Below are positions 42,434 to 53,552 of a stretch of DNA of 64,000 nucleotides, piece after piece. Positions within the stretch are counted from its first letter, which is position 1; every line of letters begins with the position of its first letter. The position numbers and the translations under genes are program-made. The DNA comes from Pisolithus tinctorius (Eukaryota > Basidiomycota > Agaricomycetes > Boletales > Pisolithaceae), in the NCBI GenBank assembly GCA_024663395.1, contig JANFAH010000046.1:124001-188000 (forward strand). The letters run 5' to 3'. The notes under the pieces are model-generated. The model ran no database searches, had not been told where the DNA came from, and worked only from the letters and a program-made list of their open reading frames with translations.

Positions 42434-43731
42434 TTCTGCTAGTTAGTGGGACCAGTTTGCAAAGGGGGCAGCGGATGGAATGACAGTTCCAAAAGTTGTA
42501 AGGGATGTTGAAGATGAACCCAAGTTCATTCAGGTCAGGAGAGGGCAAAGGATAGATGAGTTCCAGAGTTACCTCAGGGAAAAGTTCAAGAGGGGGAAGA
42601 GGAAGCAGGGTGAGCAGGGATAGCGAGTGTGAGAGGTGTGAGGTAGAGAGTTCCCTTTTGTAAGGGAGAACCTAAGAGGGAGATGAAGCTCAACCTCTTC
42701 CTTCTTAATGGTGGGAATGGTGGTAAACTAAAAGTGATGTAGGCATACTACTTGCTGATGATGTCCGAGACCACTAAACACATAGTCTGTTCACTGTCAC
42801 ACACCTGATCAACCTCCTAGAGATAGGGAGGGACCAGCCTGGCACACTATGCAAACTATGGTGGGTGCAGGAATGTTGACTACTGGTCTACCTCCACTGC
42901 CATGTGGGAACTATGGACTATATATGGCTCAGCCACTTTAAACCTTGCAGGTCCTCTTGATCAAGCGTCACCCTTTGTACACTGAGCTTGACCTCAGGAC
43001 AGTGTATATATGTAGACATAAAACTCCCTAAGATGTTTGCCCAACTGGCTCCATTGCTTGGGTGCTCTTGGTCACACTGACAGAGGCAAAAGAAACTACA
43101 GGCAAAACTGCCCACTACAAGTATCATACTGCCATTGACCCTTGGTGCTGGGTATGAAGGGATAGGGGAGAAGTAGTAATCTAGTTCGAGTGAAGCAACC
43201 AAAGATGAAGGTCTTCTCAGCTATCACTTCAAACCAGAGAAACCTGGGAGTGGAACCATTGATTGAGAACAAGCTCAAAATGAACTAGATTAGAGAACCT
43301 GGCTACAACAAATGACAGGACTTATATACTGCCTTACTGTTTGTATGTACTGCCATGAGAGAACATTCTAGAAAGAAGTAAACAAAAGAGAGAACTACAC
43401 TATTGGTCAAATGTGAACATGCATTAGCAACAAGGCATGGCCTTTACTAAGTATCATGTAAGCACGAAAGAGTAAGTAAAAAGGAAAAGTCCGAGATGAC
43501 TAAGCATCCCTAAAGCGTAACCCTAACCAGAGGGTGAATATATATGGGCAACTAGAGGATGCAGAAGTGAAAAGTCTACTGGTCATTACAAAATCATGGG
43601 GATGTTCCATTAGAATGGGTTTGGGAGTGTGCAGCATGTTTTGGCATCTTACTTCGTCAGCTGAAAAATGCACAACAAAGTGCAACAGGACAGTGGGTAC
43701 TATGCAATTATATGACATGCACTGAAGCACA
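42434..43731. other. No recognised gene; upstream flank of the Ty3 fragment
   Basis: No motif-bearing frame. It may contain a decayed leader or LTR of the fragment at 39807-42433, but no paired repeat is present to prove it. Confidence 0.35.
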
Positions 43732-45346
43732 ATGGCCCACAGTGATACCCTCCCAGTTGGATATATCAGGCCAGTGGAGGTTGTGCATAATCAGAAAGCA
43801 GGTCACCCTCACAAACAGCCCAACATCCAAGTTCTGCAAGTTGCTATGGCTTCAGGTCACAACATTTCAGTATCCAAACTCTCCCATGTCTTTGGAATTC
43901 ATCGCAACACATTACACTATTACTTGAAGAAGTTTCAAGTTGACTACCAGCATACATCTATCTCTGATGCCAAACTTGACCTTCTTATCCAGCATTTCCA
44001 TGCCTCATGTCCTCAGTCTGGCTTACGGTACCTTACTGGCTCATTGTGCAGGCATGGGTTATGGATACAGAGAAGGCACATTTCAGCATCTCTTTGTTGT
44101 GTTGATCCCTTAGGCCATGTTCTTAGGTTGCAAAAAGCAACTTGCCATCGCAAATACCATGTAACTCGCCCCAATGCTCTATGGCACATGGATTATCCAT
44201 GGTATTGTTGATGGGTATTGTCATACAGTGAGTGAAAGCAAATTACCTGCATACTCATACTTTAACCCATTTTTCACCAACAAGGTTGTTGGACTAGAGG
44301 CCCACACTGACAACCGATCATCCACCATCATGGAAACATTTTTACATGCAGTTGAACAGTATGGGCTACCTTCATGTGTACATGGGGATCGAGGGGGGGA
44401 AAATAAAGAGGTGTCAGTATTCATGATTATGACAAGGGGATTGGAATCGGGGGAGCTTCATGTGGGGAACGTGAGTATTTGCAGTCTATCATTTTTTCAG
44501 CTATGCAAATTGGATTGCAGGTCAAAGCAGAATACACACATTGAATGCATCTGGCGTGAGGTCAGTGCTCGCTTTGCATGTCCTTGGCATGCCTTTTTCT
44601 ACTGACTTGAATATTGCCACCATCTTGATTGCTTTAACCACCACCATCTGTGGCTTCTACACCAGCTCTTCTTTCAAGAAATCAAGGCTGATTGTATGTC
44701 ATTTTGTGAGGAGTGGAATTCACACCCAATATCAGGTGAAGGTCATGATCAGAGCCCTCAGGTAAGTGTGCACCTGATTTCTGGCCAGTGTCTGTGGACT
44801 GAAATAAATGCTGGAAGGACATGCATCTCCTGGGACAGTTGGAACATGGAGTATATCTGGAGAATGGTGTATCTCTCAACCCAGATGTTGTCTCCCATTA
44901 CTATGGCCTACAACACCCAGCCAACCAGCCCACCTCAGGTGACAGTAGTGATGATGATGGATGGGAAGACATCATGGATCACAGTGACATGACTGCTGAC
45001 CATTCTGACCTTCCATCCATGATTGCAGATGACCAGGCATCTGAATTTGCACATGATGGTGCTGCAGTTCCAGTAGAAGTTGACCCATTCCCTCCTCCAA
45101 CTGGCAAGAGGTCTTCTGGCAGGCTTTGCAGCATGTGCATGAAACTGGCCATGTTCCCCATGGATATGGCATGTGGCAGGAGGAATGGGGTGAGGAAGGC
45201 TACCCTGAGTTAGAGGCAATTCCATCAGGGCAATGTGGTCAGAAGGAAATCATAGTGGAACTTCCAGATTTCATCTGGCAGCCACAAGCTATTAGATGGT
45301 GCCAGGCCCTGGAAGTACTCATTCATATCCTGGAAACTGCCAACTA
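43732..45346 (+). pseudogene. Integrase-core (rve-like) transposase gene relic
   Basis: The N-terminal part contains an HTH-like segment (KLSHVFGIHRNTLHYYLKKF). The core has RPNALWHMDYP (first D), LPSCVHGDRGGENKEVSVF (second D) and NTHIECIWREV (E), in the order expected for the stand-alone integrase-core proteins common in agaricomycete genomes. A C-terminal part follows with MHLLGQLEHGVYLENGVSLN and an acidic DSSDDDGWEDIMDH. Frames shift near 44190 and 44560. The first frame ends MDYPWYC while the second resumes WIIHGIVDGYCHT. Terminal repeats were not found. Confidence 0.7.
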
Positions 45347-45384
45347 GATTCCCCTATAGTAAGCATAGCTACTGGACTGCTGTG

Positions 45385-46098
45385 TGTCACAACCATGCGT
45401 TCATTATAAGTCCCTATACACTCCGCACCCTACTCCACCGCTTGTTCACTCACTCCGCACCAACTCTGCCCAATGTCTGCTGTTTACAAACCATCTCTGC
45501 TCTGACTGCTGTTGGACTTGTGTTACTCTCCTACCGGACCAAGCGGTCCATTCTCTGAGGGGTCATGTGACTACCTTTGCAGTCAGGTACTCCACAGCAC
45601 ACTCACCACATGGTCCAGCACCTGGACTATTTCCTTTTCTGGATGTTCTGTGTTACCCGTTCATATGTCCTCTGTCTACCCTTCATTTGTCATCCAGGAA
45701 ATTTTACTTGAAAATTTATGAGTCGCCATATGTCAGTTCCAATTCCGATTACTGTACCTCTGTAGCAGTATAAAAGCATGTACTGTACTCCGCTGTTCTT
45801 CAGTATGAATATCAACTTAGTTCCTACTCCTCCTGACTCCATCTTCTGTCTGTTGGACTTACCTCTGACCTTCTGTCTATACTCTCCCTCTGAAATACAA
45901 GGGCTGAGATCGTGCAAGGGGGTAGCGCACGAGCTAAACCCGACGCCCTCACTCTGCTCTGCCTTTACTTTGGCAGACTTCGTTCCTGCCACCTCTCCGC
46001 TAGTTGGAGTTCTGTTCCTGTGTGTTGGACTTGCTTCCAAACCACTCTCTAGACCCTATATAGTGTCGGAGTTGGTCGGAGTAGGCCTGGACTTGACA
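45385..46098 (+). repeat. 5' LTR of element 2
   Basis: The 714-bp short form lacks about 22 bases present in the 735-737-bp LTRs of the same family (the CTTCTCCCTGACAGCCTG region). It contains the TATA box at 45769. Confidence 0.92.
45769..45775 (+). promoter_or_regulatory. TATA box of the element-2 LTR
   Basis: TATAAAA lies 33 bp before AGTATGAATAT (45802-45812). This is the expected distance to a transcription start and fits the self-priming model. The box is conserved in all complete LTRs of the family in the window. Confidence 0.7.
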
Positions 46099-46100
46099 GT

Positions 46101-46111
46101 ATATTCATACT
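46101..46111 (+). promoter_or_regulatory. Self-primer binding site of element 2
   Basis: ATATTCATACT begins two bases after the 5' LTR. It is the exact reverse complement of AGTATGAATAT at 45802-45812, the predicted first 11 nt of the transcript. No TGG tRNA-type site is present. This is the arrangement known for Tf1 self-priming. Confidence 0.75.
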
Positions 46112-46159
46112 CGCACTTGTACAATCTCGTTTTCTGTCCTCTGAAAAACTTACACCATT

Positions 46160-47428
46160 ATGAGAACTCGAGCTCAATCCCAAAGAGAGGTCACTGAGAA
46201 CCTCGCTGCAGTGCTAGCCAATCCACGTCAACTTCCTTCCGTCGTCGAACAATTCCAATCCTTCTCCACTCAATGCTGCTCTCATGCTGAAGGCGAAAGC
46301 GCTTCACAAGCTGGTTGCTCCGACCTCCACCCAACAGCTTTCCACACTCCATCTCCTCATAACCGAGATGATGGACCTGATCCCAACCCTGACTATCCTG
46401 ATGGTGATCCCAATGGCAGGGGCAGCGGTGATGGGGATATCCCCAAAGACCCGGCTGAGCCACCAGAGGATCCCCTCATAGCTCTTGCTAGAGCTGTCCA
46501 TGCACTTGCATGGTCTAGTTTGTGCACTGGGGACTCTGCTCCGAAAACCAAAGTCCATGAGCCTGACACCTTCGATGGCTCTGACCCTAAGAAGCTCCGC
46601 GAGTTCCTCATACAATGTGAGTTGAACTTCCAAGACCGCCCTTGCACATTCCGCTCCGACAGAGCAAAAGTTACCTTCACTCAATCTTATCTTAAGGGTA
46701 TGGCCCTGGCTTGGTTTGAGCCAGATTTGCTAAACCCCGACAACTACGACTGCCCGCTCTGGATGGACAACTATCATGAGTTCTTACAAGAGCTCACAGC
46801 TAATTTCGGTCCGCATGATGCTATAGCGGATGCCATCCAACAACTCGAGAACCTTACCATGAAGGACGGTTCTCATATTACCAAATATGTCATGGAGTTC
46901 AACCGCTGGGCTTCACAGGTCAAGGACTACGGTGTCGGTGCACTCCGCCACCACTTCTATAGTGGACTTCCAGACCGCATCAAAGATGAGATCGCTCGCA
47001 TCAGCAAGCCTTCTACCCTCACACAACTCCGCAAACTCACCCAGACCATTGATGCGTGCTACTGGGAGCGCAAAGCGGAGATCTCACGTACCACCAAGTC
47101 CACCTCCGACAAGTTGCAGTCTTCCAACCCTGACAACAAAACTAAATCGTCGTCCTCCATCTCCGCTCCGAAGTCTGACACCAAGGGCAAGGGCAAGCAG
47201 AAAGACCTGCCCAAGTCTGATATTGCCCATCTTCTGGGCAAGGATGGCAAGCTCACCTCTGCTGAACGACAGCGCAGGATGAAGAACAACCTCTGCCTCT
47301 TCTGTGGCGAGGCTGGCCATTCCACCAAGGACTGTCCCAAGTCCACCTCTCACACAGCCAAAGCCCGTGCAGCTACGGCTGAAACTCCGCCTACTCTGCC
47401 TGCAGAGAAGGCAGAGTCAAAAAATTAG
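46160..47428 (+). CDS. gag: Element 2 Gag
   Basis: An intact 422-codon frame starts MRTRAQSQREVTENL. A Pro/Asp/Gly-rich stretch precedes a capsid-like region with VHEPDTFDGSDPKKLREFLI, LKGMALAWFEPDLLN and HYFYSGLPDRIKDE-like helices (HHFYSGLPDRIKDEIARISK). A zinc knuckle CLFCGEAGHSTKDC (CX2CX4HX4C) lies near residue 385. The frame ends KAESKN, TAG. It is the only uninterrupted gene of element 2. Confidence 0.9.
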   Translation: MRTRAQSQREVTENLAAVLANPRQLPSVVEQFQSFSTQCCSHAEGESASQAGCSDLHPTAFHTPSPHNRDDGPDPNPDYPDGDPNGRGSGDGDIPKDPAEPPEDPLIALARAVHALAWSSLCTGDSAPKTKVHEPDTFDGSDPKKLREFLIQCELNFQDRPCTFRSDRAKVTFTQSYLKGMALAWFEPDLLNPDNYDCPLWMDNYHEFLQELTANFGPHDAIADAIQQLENLTMKDGSHITKYVMEFNRWASQVKDYGVGALRHHFYSGLPDRIKDEIARISKPSTLTQLRKLTQTIDACYWERKAEISRTTKSTSDKLQSSNPDNKTKSSSSISAPKSDTKGKGKQKDLPKSDIAHLLGKDGKLTSAERQRRMKNNLCLFCGEAGHSTKDCPKSTSHTAKARAATAETPPTLPAEKAESKN

Positions 47429-47502
47429 TCTGCTCCTCCAGGGAGCTCGCACAGCCTGGAGGAAGTGTTGAACCCAACTGTGTGCAACCAGACATCTGAC
47501 TC

Positions 47503-50500
47503 AACACGTCCGCTCTTTCTAGTCCCAACTCTTTACTTCCATCTGTAACTCTTCCGGATTATTCTGTTGATACTTTTTCTGTGTTGATTGATTCTGGTTC
47601 TTCTCATTGCTTCATAGACCCGTCTGTAATTAAAAAATATGCCATTCCTGTTTCCTCCATTTCTCCGCCAATTCTGCTCCACTTGTTCAATGGTAGTACA
47701 AATGCTGTCATTTCCCAAGAGGTAGATCTTTCCCTCCGCTTTCCTTCCAGCGATGTCAATTCCATTTCATTTTATGTTACTCTGTTGGATTCTTCTTGTT
47801 CACTGGTACTAGGACACAACTGGCTCACCCACTTCAATCCATCGATTGACTGAGTACTGGGCAGTATATCATTCAAACCATTGCTACAAGGAATGCTGAT
47901 GCCCCAGGCGCCTTCGTCACCTTCTGCTGCAACCTCCGCTCCAGATCCGACACCCTCCACTCCGTCTGCAGCCCTGACTGCACCTCCGACCAACTCACTG
48001 CGCTCCGCTCTGCTCATCTCACTCATCAATGCTGCTGCGTATGTCAGAGCCTGTGCTCTCCCTGGCTCTAGACAGTTCTGCTTACAGCTCTCCGCTGATG
48101 ATGTGAAGCTTCGTGTGTCCTCCGCTTCCTCACCACCTCCTGACCTCTCTTCAGTTCCTCCTGAGTATCACAAGTTTGCCGACGTCTTTAGCAAAGACAA
48201 GGCCACAGAACTTCTGCCACACCGCTCGTTTGATCTCAAGATCAACCTCGAGGAAGGAGCAACTCTGCCCATTGGTACAATCTACTCTCTTTCTCTGCCA
48301 GAGCTTGAAGCTCTCTGCACCTTCATTGACGAGCATCTTGGCTACGGTTTCATCAAGCAGTCCACCTCCACTCACAGTGCCCCTGTCCTCTTCATAAAGA
48401 AGAAGGACGGTTCACTCCGCCTCTGCAGAGACTATTGAGGACTCAACAAAATCATGAAAAAAGACCGCTATCCACTACTGCTCATCTCCGACCTACTCGA
48501 CTCCCCAAGCTGCGCTAAAGTCTATACCAAGATCAACCTCCGCCATGCCTATCATCTGGTCCGCATCACAGATGGAGATGAATGGAAAACAGCATTCTGC
48601 ACTTGTTATGGTTCTTACAAGTGGCAGGTAATGCCATTCGGTCTGACTAATGTGCCTGCAGCCTTCCAGCGATTCGTCAATAGCATCTTTGCAGACATGC
48701 TCGATGTCTGTGTTGTGGTATACCTCAATGACATCTTAATTTATTCGCAGGGTGTGGAGTCGCACCATGAACATGTAAAAGAGGTACTCCACTGCCTTCG
48801 AAAGCATGGTCTTTATGCCAAGCCAGAGAAGTGCGGGTTTCACTCTGACTCCGTCGAGTACCTCAGTTATGTCCTTTCTCCCTCTGGTCTCACCATGTCC
48901 GCTGAGAAGGTTCAGGCAGTCCACGACTGGCCTGAGCCGCAGAAGGTGTGAGACATCCAGTCTTTCCTTGGTTTCGCAAATTTCTACAGACAATTCATTA
49001 ATAACTACTCTGACATCGTCGTCCCACTCACTCACCTCACGCAAAAGGGTGCTCCTTGGAACTTTTCCGAGGAGTGCCACTCTGCTTTCCTCCATCTGAA
49101 GGATGCCTTCAGTTCTGCTCCTATTCTCACTCACTGGGTTCCTGATGCTCCACTTACAGTGGAAACCAACACCTCCGACTATGCCATTGCTGGCATTTTG
49201 TCAATCACTTGCTCTGACAGTGAACTCCGCCCAGTCACTTTCTACTCTTGCACCATGACTGCGCTAGAACTCAACTATGATACCCACGACAAGGAGCTGT
49301 TGGCTATCTTCAAGGCTTTCCACCATTGGCAGCATTACCTAGAAGGTTCCACCTTACCTGTTGACATGGTGATGGACCACAAGAACCTTGAGTATTTTTC
49401 CACCTCTAAGGTCCTCACTCGTCGACAGGCCCGCTGGTTGGAGTACCTTTCACAGTTTAATCTCTCTATCTGCTTCCGACCTGGCCACTTGGGAGCCAAA
49501 CCCGATGCACTTACGCGATGTTGGGACATCTACCCAAAAGGGGGGGATAGGGACTATGCGCAGGTAAATCCTCACAATCTCTGCCCTATGTTTACACAGG
49601 AGCAACTCGCATCGTCCCTCTGTACCACTACCCTCATGGCACCTGTGCTCTGTGCCACCATGGTCTTCAATGTTGAGTGCTTGCACTCCGACATCATCTC
49701 TGCCCTACCATCTGACCCTGTCTCCGCCAGCCATCTTCCAACTCCGACTAAGCCTCGGTGGTCCCTGGATTCCGGCGGTCTGCTCCGCCTTGATGGTCGC
49801 ATCTTTGTCCCTGACATTGATGATCTCTGCCTTCAAGTGCTTCGGTTCAAGCATGATCATCCTCTAGCAGGCCATTTTGGGCAAAATCACACCCTAGAAC
49901 TCGTCCACAGGGACTATGTGTGGCCCAACCTCCGCTCCGACGTGAAAGAATACGTCAGGTCTTGCACCGCCTGTGGACGGAGCAAAACTCCACGTCACCG
50001 CCCTTATGGTCTACTGAAGCAACTCCCCATCCCAGAGAGACCTTGGAACTCCATCTCCATGGACTTCATTGAACACCTCCCCAACTCCAATGGCTACTCC
50101 ACCATACTCGTGGTAGTGGACTGCCTCTCGAAGCAAGCGGTGTTCATCCCCACCCACGACTCCGTCACCTCCACTGAACTCGCCAGGCTCTTCCTAGGAA
50201 AGGCCCTTGATATGCGTCTTCACTTCACTTTGGGTTACCACCCAGAAGGCAACGGCCAGACCGAGTGAACGAACCAGACCCTTGAGCAGTACCTTCGTGT
50301 CTACTGTAACTACCAACAAGACAATTGGGCGGAGCTCTTACCTCTAGCAGAGTTCACTTTCAACAATGCACCAAGTGCAACTACTGGAGTCTTTCCCTTC
50401 TTCACTAACAAGGGATACCATCCAAACTTGTCTGTGGTCCCTGACCAAGACTTTACCTCTCCGAGGGCTCATGACTATGTCGTCGAGCTCTCTGCCCTTC

Positions 50501-51057
50501 ATGATTTCCTCTGCTCCGAAATGTCCGCCACTCAACAGTGCTACCAGGGTCCAGCAGATGCTAAATGCATACCTCTGCCTGAGTTCAAGGTCGGAGAACA
50601 GGCCTATGTCAAAGCCAAGTACTTCTGCTCCACTCGTCCTTCGGAGAAACTCTCCGAAAAGTACTTAGGTCTGTTCACCATCTTGGCCAGGCCAGGTACA
50701 CACTCCATCACTCTTAAGCTCCCTGACTCTATGCACTCGGTACATCCGGTCTTCCATGTCTCACAACTGGAAGCTGCAGCAGCTAACCCTTTCTCAAACT
50801 GACAACAACCTCCACCTCTGCCAGTGGATGTCGATGGTGACCTTGAGTACGAAGTATCAGAGATACTTGACTCTAAGGTGGACCGCCGCCACTGCCACTG
50901 TCAACTCTTGTACCTGGTCCGCTGGGCTGGTTACGAGAACACCGATGAAGAAACCTCTTGGTTGCTTGCAACTGAGCTAGATCACGCTTCTGACATAGTT
51001 TCTGCTTTCCATGAACGCTATCTGCACAAACCTGGCCCATACCAACCTCCACCATAA
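47503..51057 (+). pseudogene. pol: Element 2 Pol (protease, RT, RNase H, integrase, chromodomain), broken
   Basis: Protease has VLIDSGSSHCFID and LVLGHNWLTHF. RT has AFCTCYGSYKWQVMPFGLTN and, at the YxDD position, VVYLNDILIY, where Asp has become Asn in an ancestral CTCGAC context. RNase H has VETNTSDYAIAGILS and YDTHDKELLAIFKAFHHW. Integrase has DHPLAGHFG..CTACG and SMDFIEHLPNS. The segment from the second catalytic D region is deleted in frame (LARLFL joins GKALDM at about 50198; about 29 residues compared with the copy at 31517-32743). The chromodomain has YEVSEILDSKVD and LYLVRWAGYENTDEETSWLL. In-frame TGA codons occur at 47851, 48436, 48949, 50266 and 50800. Confidence 0.88.
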
Positions 51058-51251
51058 ACTCCGCCCACATAACCTTCCTCCGCTGGCCAACTCTGCCCCT
51101 CACTGAACTACCTTAAGTACTTTAGCATTTTCTCCACTTGTCTATTTCACTTCTCAGAGTTGCAAACAAAAATCACAAGTCTATTTCATAGTAGTACAAA
51201 AATATACAAACTAAAGACAAAAAAAAAAAAGAAAAGAAAAACAAAACTACT

Positions 51252-52465
51252 CTACTCTTCCATCGCTTGTTCTCCGCCACCCTCCTGTTCTTCACCACCT
51301 TCCTGCTCCCCTTCGACTTCTTCCTCGTTATCCCCCTCCGCACCTTCATCCGCCTCCTCTCACTGGTCCTCCACCGCCTCCGACTGAGGCCTCTTCCATC
51401 CTCCTCCTGTGCACTCGAGCTCCGCCATCGTGGCCTCATGTGCGTCCTCCCTCCTCCTCATCTCCACCCACTCTGCCCAGGCACAGTACAGCGCCCATTT
51501 GTCGGCTGTCCACTCTGTGGCCACTGCCATCTGCTCCGCTGCCACCGCCATCCTCTCGAAGGCCAATGCAGCAGTCTTGTGTGCTTCGGCCTGCTTCTCC
51601 ATGGCCTGCAGCTGCCACTCCCTCTCCCACTCCACCCACTGCATGTGTACTCCCACCCCTGAGGGACCCTCAAGCAGTGTTGCCGGCTCCTCCTCGCCCT
51701 CTCCACCTGCCTCCCGCTCATTGTCCACTTCCTCCGTCTCTGTCGCTTTCTCCTTTCCCTTCCCTCACATCCTCTTCTTCTTCTCCCCTCAGGAGCTCCC
51801 TGTCCCTGCTCTCTTCTGCGAAGGCCCTGCTGCCGCCTCTTCCCGTGTCCAGCTGCACGTCTTCTTCTTGTTGTGGCAGGGCACGCAGGCCCTGGTCTTG
51901 CCCTGCCCCAGCTCGCACTGCCCCGCCATCAGACTTGCTATACAGCGAGTGCAGGGGGCTCTTCTGGTCATGGTGACCACCACAGAGGTCCCAGGGACCT
52001 TCTGGGCAGTGTTGACATCGTACACCATGCCACATAATCTAAGAAAATAAAACTGCGAGTCAGCTCCACCTGACTCACAGTACTCCGCCACTCACCTTTG
52101 TGCAGCCTCATTCCACTTGGCCTGAGCCCTCTCCTCAGAGGCCCTCTGCCTCTGCCTCTGCCTCTCTGCCTCCTCCTCTGCTGCCTTCTTCCTTCAAGCC
52201 TCCTCTTCCTCCGCTCTGCCTCCAACCTCTCCTCCTCCGCCTTCTGCCTCTTGGCCTCCTCGCGTTTGGCCTTGTGCTCTGCCCCGCGTTCTCTCTCTCT
52301 CTGCTTGGTCTCCTCTCGACGGTGCACCTTCTCCATGGACTTCTCCCACTTGGTGTCGGTGGAGTCATCTGTGAGAATGACCAGTTCTTCATCTGCGACT
52401 TGGGAGTAGTTGCGGACATGGCCAGGGGTTGGCTGGGGGGTTTTGCTCTGGCGCTGGGAAGACAT
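51252..52465 (-). pseudogene. Antisense accessory gene of element 2 (Zn-cluster protein)
   Basis: The ATG is at 52465 (MSSQRQSKTPQPTPGH). Exon 1 encodes an acidic segment and a long Lys/Arg/Glu coil (HKAKREEAKRQKAEEERLEA). The intron at 52039-52095 (GTGAGT..CTTAG) precedes VYDVNTAQKVPGTSVVVTM. The cluster is RAPCTRCIASLMAGQC, nine residues, then CVPCHNKKKTCSW, i.e. C-x2-C-x8-C-x9-C-x2-C-x6-C. A C-terminal region holds EGPSGVGVHMQWVEWEREWQ and the gene ends QAMEE. An in-frame TGA interrupts it after GTGSS (about 51789), and one shift occurs in the coil (RRLEGRRQQRR). It is on the strand opposite pol, 194 bp from the pol end. It is unrelated in sequence to element 1's gene outside the cysteine pattern. 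A function in DNA binding is inferred only. Confidence 0.72.
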
Positions 52466-52650
52466 GATGATGGGGGATGGGATACGAAGGTTCAGTACCC
52501 TAACACATGTTTTTAAGTGGTACTTCGAACTCCGATGGAGCTCTGCCATGGCTAAAGCCATTATCCTCAAGGCATCAAAATAATTTCAAATGATCAACTC
52601 ATGTTGATCTCATCCCGTACATGCAGCCTTCAGGGGTTCAGGCCCTAAGG

Positions 52651-52659
52651 GGGGGGCAC
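52651..52659 (+). promoter_or_regulatory. Polypurine tract of element 2
   Basis: AAGGGGGGGGCAC immediately precedes the 3' LTR at 52660; the purine part ends three bases before the LTR. Confidence 0.75.
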
Positions 52660-53373
52660 TGTCACGACTGTGCATTCATTATAAGTCCCTATACACTCTG
52701 CACCCTACTCTGCTGCTTGTTCACTCACTCTGCACCAACTCTGCCCAACGTCTGCTGTTTATGAACCATCTCCGCTCCGACTGCTGTCAGACTTGTGTTA
52801 CTCTCCTACCGGACCAAGCGGTCCATTCTCTGAGGGGTCATGTGACTACCTTCACAGTCAGGTACTCCGCAGTGTGCTCACTGCATGGTCCAGCGCCTGG
52901 ACTATTTCCTTTTCTGGATGTTCTGTGTTACCCATTCATATGTCCTCCATCTACCCTTCATTTGTCGTCCAGGAAATTTTACTTGAAAATTTATGAGTCG
53001 CCGTATGTTAGTTCCAATTCCGATTACTGTACCTCTGTAGCAGTATAAAAGCATGTACTGTACTCCACTGTTCTTCAGTATGAATATCAACTTAGTTCCT
53101 ACTCCTCCTGACTCCATCTTCTGTCTGTTGGACTTACCTCCAACCTTCTGTCTATACTCTCCCTCTGAAATACAAGGGCTGAGATCGTGCAAGGGGGTAG
53201 CGCATGAGCTAAACCCGACGCCCTCACTCTGCTCTGCCTTTACTTTGGCAGACTTCGTTCCTGCCACCTCTCCGCTAGTTGGAGTTCTGTTCCTGTGTGT
53301 TGGACTTGCTTCCAAACCACTCTCTAGACCCTATATAGCATTGGAGTTGGTCAGAGTAGGCCCGGACTTGACA
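52660..53373 (+). repeat. 3' LTR of element 2
   Basis: 714 bp, TGTCACGACTG to GGACTTGACA, followed by the CTGTG duplication. Confidence 0.92.
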
Positions 53374-53552
53374 CTGTGTTGATTTGTGTTATGGTAGTCA
53401 ATTACATGATCAAGTTCAGCTGTGGAAGTTTAATGTCACTGTCAGCTCTGGCAGGCAAGCTACCATTCCTTCCTTTTCTTTTCACATTTCACTACACTTT
53501 CTAAAGACCAACTCCTTCACCTTCATTCATATTTAATCTCTCTACCCTCACC

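Larger units (their letters stand above)
45385..53373 (+). mobile_element. Element 2: full-length chromovirus (Tf1/sushi-type Ty3)
   Basis: Two 714-bp LTRs (45385-46098 and 52660-53373) start TGTCAC and end TTGACA and are flanked by a perfect 5-bp duplication CTGTG (45380-45384 and 53374-53378). Gag, protease, RT, RNase H, integrase and chromodomain lie on the plus strand. An accessory gene lies on the minus strand before the 3' LTR. The pol has five in-frame TGA codons and an integrase deletion, so the copy is non-autonomous, yet its boundaries are intact. The LTRs differ from each other by numerous transitions, mostly CpG to TpG/CpA, so it is older than element 1. Confidence 0.93.

Noticed and set aside
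47503..51057. TGA as a recoded sense codon in element 2
   Set aside because: The sites correspond to both Arg and Trp positions, other catalytic residues are lost too, and intact genes nearby end with TGA, so mutation is simpler.
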